The notes beneath the pieces were generated by a model. That model was not told where the DNA came from, searched no databases, and saw only the letters and a program-made list of their open reading frames with translations. A stretch of 64,000 bases of DNA from Ciborinia camelliae (Eukaryota; Ascomycota; Leotiomycetes; Helotiales; Sclerotiniaceae): contig JANPYM010000003.1 in the NCBI GenBank assembly GCA_025890175.1, forward strand, positions 1,089,795-1,153,794, in the 5' to 3' direction. Each line of letters opens with the position of its first letter. Position 1 is the stretch's first letter. A program made the position numbers and the translations under genes. Positions 10,682 to 22,400 of this stretch are shown in pieces.

Positions 10682-12312
10682 TCATCTAGTCCCAAAAATA
10701 GTCTTAACCCTCCTAACCAACTCCCTCCCCATCTCATCCCTGCCCTCTCTAGTCCTTCCCACCGCATCTCTATTCTCATACGCTCTCCTCAAAAGATATT
10801 TCATACACTCTCCCGTAGTACCCCAGGTTAAATATTTGTATGCGTGGGGGATATCTGTCTTCGTATCCATCTTCGTCTTTTGATGCAAATCCTCCTTTCC
10901 ACCCATTAATTTATTAATACCTTTGGCATCATCGTGAGGAGAAGATTTGGGAGAAGATTCCGATTCCGCCCTTTTTCCTTCGGCTACAAGTTCGCAGGAT
11001 ATTTCATCCGCCATTCCCTGGAGTTGCGCAAAGCAGAGTTCGATTCTATCTTCTCCATTCACTGCCTGTTCTTTCCGGATACCCTGAGCTTTCCGAACGG
11101 AATTCAAATTATGACCTGCGAGTACCAAATCGACGGGTTGAAACTTTTCTCCATCTTCCGCAGGGGATTGTAAAACAGAGTTGTAGGATTGACGAATGAG
11201 AGCTTCTGCAATCCCATCATAACATTCATCGGTTTCTTGTTTGGTATCATGAATCAATTCCCTAGGATCCGAGCCCATATATGCACCTCTGACTAACTTC
11301 ACCCCGAGGGTGAAGTTCTCCTTTCGTGCAATTGCCATGTGCTTTGCAACGACTTGGGGACATGCCTTAAGATATGCTTGATAAGTGCCATAAATGACCG
11401 CTCCTCCTTTCCCAGGTTGGTTATGCCTCTTCATGTATTTGAGAGTCCAAAGATCAATTCCTGCCTGCACAGCTGCATGTTCAGCATCAAATGCTAATTT
11501 GACACCTCGTTCGGCAGCCAAGGCGCAAATATCGTCGATGGCTTGTTTGAGGGTGGCATGGCATACACCTTGCTTTTCCAATGCTTGTAAAGCTAAACTT
11601 CCGGCGCCGGTAACCTTGATGGAGACAAAATCTCCCGGTTCGGCCAACCTGACGGTGGCCAATGTACCTTCTGCCCAGGGTAAAACTTCATCCTTGACGC
11701 ATTTTTCAATATCAATGTTTGCTCCTGGGGATTTCTCCACCTCGCGCGCGTAACAGAGGAATACACCCTTGAAACCTAGATCTTTGATACCGCGGACGGT
11801 CCTTTGAACTTCGGTGTGGTTTTCCCCGGCGCAGAATTGTTTGTAAAATGTATTCTTGAGGAAGAATCGTAGGATCGGATTTCGATCGGGTGATAGGATT
11901 GGGTTTTGAGAATGTGCGAGAATGGCCATTACTTTTAAGGATGGGCCGAGGAGTAGCTATGAATGGACAATTAGTAAGGGCTACTTACTGGTAAAACATT
12001 GGGTTGATAGGAGTCTGGAGTTTAACTTACTGGAGAAGAAGAAACAGTATTAATAGCCAATGATCTTACCACGGTACTGAGAGGTAATATCGAAAGGGGA
12101 CTGATCTTCGGCATGGTTTCTGGATCTGATGTTGATTTCGAATGACTTTGCACTGGTTGTTGAAGAACTTCTGTCTCAGACGGAGTTGAATTCCCAGTAT
12201 AAGTAGATTGTATAGGTGATGATCTAGAAGATAATCTTCTGTAGTTTGAAGGAACGATCAAGAATGGTCTTCTTGAACAAAGTAGAGCTTTCTGCGATAC
12301 TAAGTTCGGCAT
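10682..12312 (-). CDS. put1: Proline dehydrogenase, mitochondrial
   Basis: Two exons, 12312-12031 and 11956-10682, give 518 residues. The enzyme oxidises proline to pyrroline-5-carboxylate with FAD at the inner mitochondrial membrane, the first step of proline use as a nitrogen source. The ATG at 12312 opens a presequence rich in Arg/Ser with no acidic residue in its first 30 (MPNLVSQKALLCSRRPF). The 74 nt intron (GTAAGT...ATAG) falls after VSSSP; splicing gives SSSPLLLGPSLKVMAILAHS, a conserved Put1 segment. Later hallmarks are GVFLCYAREVE, LAFDAEHA, IYGTYQAYLK, TLGVKLVRGAYM and, near the end, LLRRAYENRDA, which belongs to the substrate- and flavin-binding barrel. A Ser/Lys-rich insert (about 30 residues) lies near the C-terminus. 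In-frame codons upstream of 12312 exist but look like untranslated leader. Confidence 0.95.
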
Positions 12313-12941
12313 GATGAAAGGGTGACGAGTTTCGATTTCTCTTGAACAAACACAAATCCAATGTTTACCTCCCTTGGGCAACGAATAATGACTGACTGGC
12401 TGGCTGGTTGGCTGGCTGTATGTACAAACAAATTGAAGTGGAAAGAGGAAGAGTAGGAAATCCGGATACACAGGAAATAAATAGTAAAACCAACAACTAG
12501 AAGGAATTGAAAAGGAGCGAAGAAAAACAACAGCGAAATCGGAGTTTTTTGGTCGAATCCTACCTACCAGTTAGGTAGAATAGTATCAAATATATCGAAG
12601 GGGGGAGATTCTTGAAGGGTTGAAGCTTATCGATAAGAACAAGCCGTCGACAACCATAAGATCAAAGGGTCAGAAAGCTTATCGTTGTATATCCACATCA
12701 AATTCCAATGAATTGATTGGTTCTTTCAACATCTCATAAACGCTTGTTGTATGGGGCGTACTATAGTTAGAATTGTTAGGATTTCTTAACCCGAAGAAAA
12801 GCGGTGTTGGATGTTTTGGTGCTTTGATTCTGATATGAAAACGAAATGATAAAAATGAGATGAGAAATGAAGAAATGAAGAAATGAAGTTTTATCGTTTT
12901 TAAGTGGATATAATTACCATTCGAAATTCATTTCTCAATTT
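12313..12941. other. Intergenic, no gene seen
   Basis: Leader and promoter of proline dehydrogenase. A run of GGCTGGCT-type direct repeats lies at about 12393-12418. The 3' flank of the next gene follows. Small frames here are not supported. Confidence 0.5.
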
Positions 12942-13771
12942 TTATATTCTTGGCCTGTCAAACCTTGATTCTTCTTCTTCCCCTTCCCCTCTTCTTCCAG
13001 CTCCCATTAGGAAATCCACATATCCCAATCTTCTTCCTCTTGCATAACCAACCGCATCTTGTACCAATCCGTATGCTAAACCGAATATCAATCCTGTTTT
13101 TGCTGTTCTTGCTGCTGTTGTTATAGGGAAACGATCTGAGAAGGGGAATTTGTATTAGTCCTGATCTTGTATCCTATCCTATCATATCTACTTTCCAATT
13201 CCCACCTCGCACGCAGGGAGAGAGAGGGTAGCGTATCCAAAATTGCATTCAATCGACATCACAACACATTACAACTCCGCGCACAATCACATAATAGAAG
13301 AATAAACTCACTCCATAAACTAAACCCACCAGCAACACTCAAACTTGCCACCACAGTATTCAGCACATCCTTTCTCCCCCTCCACCTATCACCCAAATCC
13401 TCGACGGCCAACAAACCCGCGGTCCAAAAAGCAATCCTCCCACCCATCCGCACACCCTCTTTAACGCCTCCAAGCGCCGTATTATAATTCTTACTCTTGT
13501 GATAGAGATACCATCCGGTGGGTGATGAAGGTAATCGATGAGCATTCTCGGCTCGAAATCGTAACCCTGCTGCTTGTGATCCGTGCGATATTCCCAGTCC
13601 CATCCCGCAGAGAAATGATATCGTTGTGCAGAGCGGAAGACGCGCCCCATATGGAATGGACATTCGGGAATCGAGGATGAGCGTTGAGTGCTGGTGTGCG
13701 CGCCAGGCGGCCATTTGGGATGCGAGGAGTTCCTCGTCGGAGGTGGGGGGAGAGGGGGTGGAGGGATCCAT
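12942..13771 (-). CDS. Conserved fungal membrane protein, function unknown
   Basis: Two exons, 13771-13312 and 13135-12942, give 217 residues. The intron is 176 nt, with donor GTGAGT and acceptor CAG after a pyrimidine-rich tract. Three or four hydrophobic, glycine-containing segments are visible: LPLCTTISFLCGMGLGIS, GGVKEGVRMGGRIAFWTAGLLAVEDL, VLNTVVASLSVAGGFSLW, and in exon 2 TGLIFGLAYGLVQDAVGYARG. Small-residue GxxxG spacing and the ~200-residue size recall Tim17-like mitochondrial membrane proteins, but I see no decisive motif and do not assign that family. The N-terminus (PSTPSPPTSDEELLASQMAAW) is soluble and the C-terminus is acidic. It is convergent with nothing close; the next gene starts 417 bp away on the other strand. 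The splice call rests on exon 2 continuing a membrane-protein pattern in frame. Confidence 0.72.
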
Positions 13772-14187
13772 GATATGATATAATTTATAGATTAATTTAT
13801 TGAACGATTGAATTGGATGAAAATGAATATGTCAGTAAGATGCTGTGTTGAAAATGAAGTTGAATTGGATTGTATAGGTAATTTGACAGTACAAGGCTGA
13901 AGATTTCGAATTGCTTTTTTGGTGATCAGCTGCTTTCGCGAGTTACCATCGCGTGTAGCTTATCATACAGTATCGTACCCCATCACAAGAAATCTGAGGT
14001 GAGCTGATTGATGCCTGTTCCTAACTATTTGCCCATCTATACCCGACTTACAACATTACAAAGAAACAAATCCCACGACCCAAAAGTACCTACGGAGTAT
14101 ACCAACCATATCAAGATTCTCACATCCAAACCATCCCAAAATCTTCCGCATCGCCCTGATAATAACAATAACAATAAATCATCCAGA
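13772..14187. promoter_or_regulatory. Divergent promoter region
   Basis: A gap of 416 bp between two oppositely directed start codons, which therefore has to hold both promoters. No specific site is recognised. The last 60 bases before the + start are rich in AAC/AAT, as in untranslated leaders. Confidence 0.45.
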
Positions 14188-14878
14188 ATGGTAAATAGCC
14201 AACCCCTCACGCCTCACCCCTCACCCCCTTCCATCAACACACATCACATCCTCTGAAAACCAAGAAACTAACCTTCCCCTCCCAACAAAACAGCCACCCA
14301 AAAAGTCCTCCACCACCCTCGGCGATCCCCCCACGAACCCCACACACCTAACCCTCCTCCTTAAACACACATCGCACACGGTTCTCCTCCTAGTACCTAG
14401 CAAGCAAACCTTCACCGAGATCATCGACACGTTGCTCACCGTGCTCCGCGAACGTTACCCGGATGGTCTATCAGCTATGCCCTCCTCCTCCTCCTCTCCT
14501 CCTCCTCGCACCTCCACAACAACCCTATCATCTACAACAACAACTCTCACAGACGCGAAGATTCCATTACCAGACAGTGTTCAAGATATAGCATTAGCAG
14601 TCCCGATCGATGAATATGAGCCCCAAAATGGATGGACGGAGTTGGAGTTGGGACTGGGGGATTCGCCTGCGTCGATTGGGTTGAAGGAGGGTGCGATTTT
14701 GGCGTTTAGGTTTTTGAAGGATGGGGAGGATGATACTGGGCTTGGAGAGTTTGAGGTTAGGTGGCCGAGCTATGAGGATATCTATGGAGATGGGGAAGAG
14801 GATGAGGAAAGGACGTTGGGAGGCGGAGGAGAAGTGGAGGAGGAGGCAGAGGAAGATGAAGATGAAGATGAGCTTTAA
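14188..14878 (+). CDS. Conserved hypothetical acidic protein; ATG alone in exon 1
   Basis: Inferred exons 14188-14190 (just the ATG) and 14294-14878 give 195 residues. The ATG is directly followed by GTAAAT, and a CAG at 14291-14293 is followed by an open frame reading PPKKSSTTLGDPPTNP. Without this splice the frame has no ATG before the conserved-looking THLTLLLKHTSHTVLLLVPS segment. That segment and TEIIDTLLTVLRERYPDGL look like strand-helix elements of a small alpha/beta domain. A Ser/Thr-rich linker and a second block (IPLPDSVQDIALAVPIDEY, then GWTELELG and LKEGAILAFRF) follow. This could be a ubiquitin-like beta-grasp, but I cannot confirm it. The C-terminal ~30 residues are almost all Glu/Asp/Gly. 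No function is assigned. The exon structure needs transcript evidence. Confidence 0.65.
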
Positions 14879-16403
14879 GTGCCTATGAAATGGAGATACG
14901 GATAGAGGAGAGTAGAGATTTGAGAAGATGAAAATGCATGCGCTGACAGACAGGGAATGGAGAAAGAATGGAATTACTTGCTTGCTTGTCAAAGTTTGGA
15001 GACAGGGGGGAGTTGGGCTTCTCAAGTATATTCATAATGATCTGAGTTTCTCTCGGAGGTCCTCAAGAGATTCTACCTAGTAATTTTGGCGTTACGAATA
15101 TGAAAACAGATACGATACTTCACTATAAACACCAGGTGGGTATTATCGTTCATTGTCCAGGCCAATAGGTCAGAGAACACCAGTGGAATCATATAAAACT
15201 TTCGTTAAACCGATTTGATCGTAGCCAATACTTGATACTTGATATAGGCACTTGATACTTGTCAGATCACGATGTTCTACTTCACTTCACGGGCTACTAG
15301 GCAGCCCAAAAACAGAAATACAAATACAAATTTCTCATGCTAGCTTAGCTTTGCTAACCCTTAGCTTATATAAGTATTTCAATAGAATCTATCTAGATAG
15401 CTCCCAAGTTCTAGTTTTATCGTTCTAGTTTTATATTTGGGGAGGAATTGAATAAAATTATAAAATCTAAGCTAATTGATAAAGATGAATCTTTATCTAG
15501 CTCCCATCCCATCTCATCCGCACACTACAATACTTGGAACATTGTAAAATCCGTACAAACTCGTCAAAGTATATATGTATGTATGACGGGTATATATGTA
15601 TCTTCCTTTTCCAATTTCCATAAAGATTTACTGAAAATCTGATATCTGCGCTTCTTTTGTTCGATAGAAGGAATTCCCAGATAATCTCCGCGCTGAATAT
15701 GTGTGTAGGCTGAATTAAAGCAACCGCTGGCTTGGTTAGAAGGCAAGGAATGTACTTCTAGAATATCTTGCCTTGCTATATAACTTCCCACCATGCTTAG
15801 ATACCTACTAGGTACCGTCTAATGAAATGTAGACGAACTGTGGATTATCGGCACCGCATCGGCCTCGTTCTCGTGTCTGGAGCTATCTTCTTTCTTCATA
15901 ACAGTACCTAGGCATTCATACTGTAAAAGTGCCTTAATTTTTGGCTCGCGATCAAGTTTTGCTTTGTTCGCCGTGTGTGTACTGGCGAGTCTATTGCCGC
16001 TCGCTATTAAAGGGGTCTCATCGAGGAAACGTGAGCTGCAGGTGAGCACGGACATCATCCGCAAACCTCGGCTTCCCCAGATTTCGGAAGATGACAGCAC
16101 GTTGACCCTTCAATGCTCACTTCACCCACAAACTTTCTACAATATAAATCCCTTCAATAACACAGTACATCTTTCACTCATTTTTAAAAATGAATTGAAA
16201 ATGAAATGCCTCTTTATAATAAGGCCTCATTCGCATTCATATATAAATCTACCTATATCAATCCCCAAATCTCCAGACTTGGAACTGGAACGATAACGTT
16301 AATATCGAATTATAAACACTCTAAACATATACACCCATTCTCTACATTTCACACGGCAGTACAGAATTCAAAGCGGGTATTCAGAAGAAAAAATAGAAAA
16401 ATA
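14879..16403. other. Intergenic, no gene seen
   Basis: AT-rich, about 1.5 kb. Repeated CTTGATACTT words occur at 15230-15262. ACCTAGG/CTAGGTA palindrome fragments occur near 15805 and 15906. The 3' part is the promoter and leader of the Nudix gene. Small frames here have no support. Confidence 0.45.
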
Positions 16404-17704
16404 ATGGCATCTGGATCATCGAAACCGAAATCAGATTTGGAAAGACAATACATGTCTTCTAGTAGTAGATCAAAAACAGATGATCTTAGAACATCCAAAA
16501 AACCACCGGAGATTGCAGTTCCTAAACCTAGTTCGAGGTGGGTAATCTTACCTTAGATCTCATTACATTCTCTATTCTCTTACCCTCATATCATATTGGC
16601 CTTTGTCTTTCCTCCCAGAAATGTCTCACCAAATCACTTCACATGATACGATATGATGCGATATCTGACTAATCCACCCACAGTATCCTCCTTATCTCAC
16701 CACAAAATGAAATCCTGCTTCTCCAGCGCATCCACACATCCTCCTCCTTTCCCTCCGCGCACGTCTTTCCAGGCGGAAATCTCGATGCGTATCATGAATC
16801 ACCTGTCCCCACCCCTTCATCTCCTGAACGGCATAGAGATTCGGAGGTTTATAGATTAGGGGGTGTGAGGGAATGTTTTGAAGAGTGTGGGATTTTACTC
16901 GCTAAGAAAAATCAGGTGAAGGGGAAGGAGAAAGAGATGAATGGTGATGATGTGGAGTTGGTAATGGTAAGCGAGGAAGAGAGAGAAAAAGCTCGACGGG
17001 ATATCTATTCTAAGAAGACGAGATTCGCGGATTGGGTCGAGGGTATTGGGGGGATCGTTGATACAGAGGGTCTCATCCCATTTACGCGCTGGATTACCCC
17101 TTCTAATTTACCAAACAGGTTTACAACACAGATGTATGTGTATTTTTTACCATTGGATTTATCATCTCCTCTCGGCTTGGGCCAGGAGGGAGATAAGGAG
17201 AAAGTCATACAGATACCGAAAGATGACGGAATCGAGCATACATCTGCTTCATTTGCATATTGTGAGGAATGGGTCCAAAAAGCGAGGAAGAATGAAATTA
17301 TTCTTTTCCCGCCTCAATTTTATCTTCTGTTTCTTCTTTCTCCGTTTCTCCCTGCACCCCCAGCTTTGGGGAAACATTTCTCAAGAGATGAGTTACAGGA
17401 GCAGAGGGAAAATGTACGGGCATTTTTGAAAGGTGATGGTGGGGATGGATCGGGTGTTCAATGGGGAGAAAAGGTTATGAGTCCGAGTCCGATGAAATTG
17501 GGGGTGAAGAGCAATAGGGGGGATGGGAGAGTGGTGTTGGAGTTGGTTAAACAGGGACCGGAGTTGGAGATGGAAGGGAGGTGTGGAGATGCGAAGAGAG
17601 TTTTGCTTGTTAGGTTTCTGAAGGAGGGGCCGAGGGATATGAATATTAGGGACCGAAAAGAATTTTTGGAGGAGGAGAAAAGGGGGGTTGATTCGAAGTT
17701 GTGA
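16404..17704 (+). CDS. Nudix hydrolase, NUDT19-like
   Basis: Exons 16404-16537 and 16684-17704 give 384 residues. The 146 nt intron begins GTGGGT and ends CACAG; splicing joins PKPSS to SILLISPQNEILLLQR, the first Nudix strand. The Nudix signature is split in the way typical of the NUDT19 branch. FPGGNLD comes first, then an insert of about 25 residues, then RECFEECGILL at about 107-117, which supplies the metal-binding Glu residues. Relatives hydrolyse CoA and related diphosphates in peroxisomes. The C-terminus (VDSKL) resembles a weak type 1 peroxisomal signal, since SKL is terminal: the last three residues are Ser-Lys-Leu, a canonical PTS1. This supports a peroxisomal CoA-diphosphatase role. 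There are also FTRWITPSNLPNRFTTQMYVYFLP, a conserved motif of the branch, and a PPQFYLL segment. The start at 16404 follows an A-rich leader. Confidence 0.88.
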
Positions 17705-18205
17705 TGCGATGGGGTGGGTGAATTGTGTGACCTACTCTTATGTACCTATTACAGTATATAGCGCAATCTCTCGATATGGCCTCTCAACAATATATCTTCC
17801 AAGTTTAGGATAGTAATCTCTGCACGCACAATAAGAGAAGTACGTTCTAAATGCAATTGTAATTTTGGATGTAAATTGTGAATATCAAACTAAAGTTCAA
17901 AACTGAAGTTCAAAACTGCAGTTCAAATTGAAGTCCAACCAATCTACTCCGGATCTTTGTCCCGAGCATAACATACCATACCCTTTATCCAAACTCCATG
18001 CCACCCCATCCCATCACTTTTCAACAGCTTCAGGTTTAGCTGCCATCAAAATCAAAATTAGAAGCAAAGCAGGTCCCGCCTGCACCCTGCACCTTGACCT
18101 TTGCACCTTACCATTTTCATTTTGTCCACCCCCTCAAATCAATGCACCATCAAAGCCCGCATTCGCCACTCCAGTTTTTCGGTAAACATCCAATCCCGTC
18201 CCATC
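17705..18205. other. Convergent 3' flanks
   Basis: About 500 bp between two genes that end towards each other. A short direct repeat of AAGTTCAAA/CTGAAGTTCAAA words lies at about 17890-17925. No gene was recognised. Confidence 0.5.
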
Positions 18206-19435
18206 CTATTCCTGAATGCACCAACCGTTCATGATGGCCCTCCTCTCCCTCTCCAATTCCTCGATCCAGAATTTCGTCTTGTGCAAAACGCGAATGTCCA
18301 TCACCATGACCGCCACGCTGGAAGTAACTAATTTGGTCGATGACATCATTTCATCGATGTGTAAATGCGTGGTGTTGTGGTAGTAGTAGATGGCTAGTAG
18401 CAACATGGAGGACATGGTGCCGGAGACGAAGAGCTGGGGAACGAGATGTTGTTAGTTTGATGAGAGTGTTTTTATTTGGGGGGGAGGAGATTGAATGGGA
18501 GGAGATAAGAATAGGAGGAGAGTAGAATGGGAGGAATGGGAGAGAAGAATGAAATCTTACGTGAATATAAAGCATGATTCTAGTTGCGGATGTCATATCT
18601 TTGATTGCTTCAGTGTATTTCTCTCGCATCTCGTGACGCATATTCGATAAGCTTTTCGGATGTTGGTTTTCGGGAATTGACTGAAGGCGCTGCACCTCTG
18701 CGAGGTGAGTGGTGCGGAATTTACTAAAAATGGTGGGGGTATCAATTAGCTCTGTGCGACGCGAAAGATAAGGGAGCGAGGAGAGGAGCCGACAGACGTC
18801 TTTCTCTCGTTGGCATATATGCGACTCTCAATAATCTGCCCCACTTCCTTCGCCTTAGCCTCCCATGTATTGTTATAGTTTTCCGTATACTCCTTGTCAT
18901 CTTTATGGAAGTGGGAAATGAGCAGCAGGATGGTGAAGATAACGCATGTGGCTGCACCCCAGAAGTAGTTGCTGGCGCGGAAATAGGAGACGGTGAGGAG
19001 GAATGGGGTGATCAGAATGGAGATGAAAGACTGGATGCTTGGTTAGTACGTATGTCATCGAAGCTGGTAGGGTAGTGTTAGGGAGCTGGAAACAAAGAAG
19101 AAATACATGCCCAAAGTAGAGCTTGTGCAAACTTGTGGCTGATAAATGAACCATGATAGGCTTCTTCTTGGAGATATTCCTCCGAGAGAAGATACTCATT
19201 TTCAGCCAAATTCTGGGGATGTTCCGAACTGCTTGTGCTACATCCTGCATGTTTAGTATCATGATTCTAGATGGTAAAGGATGTCAGTATCTGTTACGAA
19301 AAGTGGTGGCAAGGGTTGCAGCGGAAGTTGGGTGGAAGAGGAGAGTATTCTTACAACTTCTGTGGAAGCGTTTCCGTTTATTATTGTAAAGATCGTTGCG
19401 AAGAACACCATGATCTTGGATTTTAATGACTCCAT
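18206..19435 (-). CDS. Five-exon membrane protein of unknown function
   Basis: Exons 19435-19355, 19244-19107, 19030-18798, 18723-18561 and 18433-18206 give 280 residues. All four introns are 74-127 nt with GT...AG ends. Several have branch-like ACTAAAC or TACTAACC motifs. Phases fit only with this combination, and no in-frame stop remains. Hydrophobic segments are the N-terminus (IMVFFATIFTIING), FISILITPFLLTVSYF, NYFWGAATCVIFTILLLISHF and, across the last junction, IMLYIHLFVSGTMSSMLLLAIYYY. Between the third and fourth lies a charged soluble stretch with many Lys and Glu residues (KYTEAIKDMTSATR). The C-terminus is also charged (WIEELERERRAIMNGW). The topology is a small multi-spanning protein, possibly with a cleaved leader. 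I recognise no family. The five short exons were built by eye, so individual boundaries may shift slightly. Confidence 0.62.
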
Positions 19436-22400
19436 GTTGGTATGTATTTTCTCTATCAAATTTGTGTCGGCCAACGAAAGAGTAGATTGTGGGAGTGAGT
19501 GATCGACCAAATAGATGATGGAAATAGATGTTTGATGGGAGGTGGCTAACTCTCAGTGTCTGGCGAAGAGGAAAATCTTCCAATTTATTTTCAAAGTTGC
19601 TGCAGTAGTATCTTTGTTGTGTAAAGAAAAGAACATGGAGCTCAATGGATGAAAGACCTCTATTTTATTCCCAAACCCTCGACTTTCAAAATACCCGAGT
19701 TCTAACAGAATCCGAAGCCTCCACAGCTAGTTTCAATTTTGGATATACCGCTCTAGGTGAATCCGAAGCCACCACTACGGCTAATTTCGAATGCTCGGCC
19801 CTGTCCAGCTTACAAAATAGGTGTATTATCAATCTCCTGGGTGACAGCTTCGTCTAAAGAATAAGAATAATACGACCTAGGTAGCGGAAGCCGGAAAAAA
19901 ATGAATATTCCTCGGTTGGACGGTCCATTGCACACTAGTCTTGAGCAATGTTCCCGAGGTTTGTTCGAGATATTGGGATGGATAGATTTCTTCCGAATGA
20001 ATTAATATATACCTAGGTCCACGGGTATCTACCGGCTCCAGTAACAGGGGCGGATTTATCAGGTCACATGGGGACTAGACTAGCGTAGTATTAGCTCAGG
20101 ACCTTGCTTATAAGCAGTCCCAGTTTAGATCTTCAATCCACATCCCCTTTCAACGAAACCAAGCTATTTTCTGCTCCACTACCCGTGCATTTCTACTTTC
20201 CCTACTTGGGAATGGTAACGAGGAAACTTGATGTCATGAGGAATACACGTGCATATAACCTCCTGGGAGCATTCGTACCGAATATGACCTCGGAACGTTA
20301 GACTTAGGCGTATATTTGAAGTTAAATTTCAATATCATAACGAATCGAAAGACTTGCAAAGGAATAGTGTTTGTAGATGTTACACCATAAAGTACCTAGG
20401 TACCCACAAAATATCGCATTTTAAGCTCTTCGAACGCACATTTACTCTACTCTACTGTACACAAGTCATTGTGGAGCCTCAAATTCAATGTACTTCCGTG
20501 AAGATTTACGGGTTAAAACTTCTGGGGTTTCTGGGCTGCATAGGAGAGGGGATACCACGTTCATTATTCCACCCACCTTCAAAATTCACCTAATTAGATA
20601 GTCGATCTTACAAATATTAGCTTTGTTTCCCATTGGCTGTACCAGACATGTCTTTGTTAAGCATGCAGGTGCTATTCACTCCCCAATTCACTTACCCTTC
20701 CGACTAGTCGCCTCTCGCATTCGCCTAATTTCCGTCCTATCCCTGTTCAGAGTTCCCGAGCTTCTGCTCCTTTTCATTTTATTTTCCACCCTAATCTTCA
20801 TCTCCCTCTCAAGCCCCTCTCTCCCCTATTGCCTAATCATTCTTCTCTCCTCCACAGTGCTTTCTCACTCCTTCTTTTTCTACAATACTCCATTGCTCTC
20901 CTGCTTCTCCCATTCTTTAGCACCACTTTTGACGTCAATACCCCAAATATTATCATCATAAGGACTTGCCTTCACCAGTTCCCTCCCACCTGTCTCCTCA
21001 ACTGATCTCTTAGTTCTTTTCCTCCTTTCAAGAATTTCAACATGTTTCCCTTGATCACTATCTCAAACTTAAACTTTATTCCATTTGTTATCCTCAAAAC
21101 CTTTGATTAAGTGACCCAGAGCTTTGATTTCACCAGAATTTGTGTATTTGGGGATTTCAACCGAGATGGGTATGTCCCTGAAATGAATGGCTCTGTGGTA
21201 CATCATATATCTAGATGGAGTTATGGGTGACCGATATTATGTTTGGGAATCAAAGGGAGAAGGAGAAGTAAATCTTACTGTCCTTGGGAATGTCTGGTCA
21301 TTTTAATCTGTGAATTTACAAAGGTGGTGTTGAGAGAGAAATGGGCAGTGGACATCATCTGGATGCCAGAAGAATATTGATCCATGGTTGCTCATCTTGT
21401 TGATTTCTTTGCGAGTTGAATAGTAATTATGGTTCTACAGGCAAAGAAATGAATGTTTTGATGATAATAGATTGAACTTTTATGGTTTTACTCATAATAT
21501 TTATTCTATCATGGAGGGTGCAGCAGGTGTTGGTAAAATAGTAAAATCATGTGTGAGTTAAGCAGAAACCTGGTATTCCAGCCTTTTTAAGGCCAAGACT
21601 TACATCTTTAGTGTTTTAGTGGATACAATACTATTGTATTAGCTTAGGATTACGTACATACTGGATTGACACACTACTTTGCCCAGAGATATCAAAGACG
21701 TCAAACTAGACAACACACCAAACATGTAAAAAGGAGCATTTATAGTTTTAACCACATTATTTTAGTATTTGTTGGTATAAAATAGTTCTATGTGCACTAG
21801 CTTAGTCATCGAGCTAAGTTCCATGGAATCTCAGCTTGATAGTCACTACAACAATACAATATGTTCAAGAGTATTGCTCAGCGATATATTGTTTGGTTTT
21901 ATCCCAAAGAATTTGCTTAAGATGACATCTCTTTCTGTGCATCAACTCTTTGAAATCCTCCCCTTACAATCCAACAAAAGCAATCAAAGTCTGAGTATGC
22001 ATAATACCAAACAAAAAAAGCCATGAACATCAATTGCCTTGCTTCAAGATATACCACTGATATCTATTCAAATACTCATCCATAGTTGTGGAAAATAGAA
22101 AGATAATGCTGGATTAGGTGTTGAAAAGAATAAAGAACTAGTTGGGGTAGTAAGTTGTAGAAGGTTGAAAGGGGTGTATAATGTGCAAATTGGATTATGA
22201 AGTGGGGTGTTTTGAGCTATAAGTTGTTCTGTTGGAGTGTTATACATATATTTCCAGGATTGGAAGAAGAGAAATGTTTTGACCAAATCAAAGTAAGGTA
22301 AATCAAAATTGTTCTTGACAGACAGATAGGTAATTGATGGAGATATCTAGCATCAACCCAACAATGCTTTCTGATATACAATAAAAAGGGATCCCAAAAT

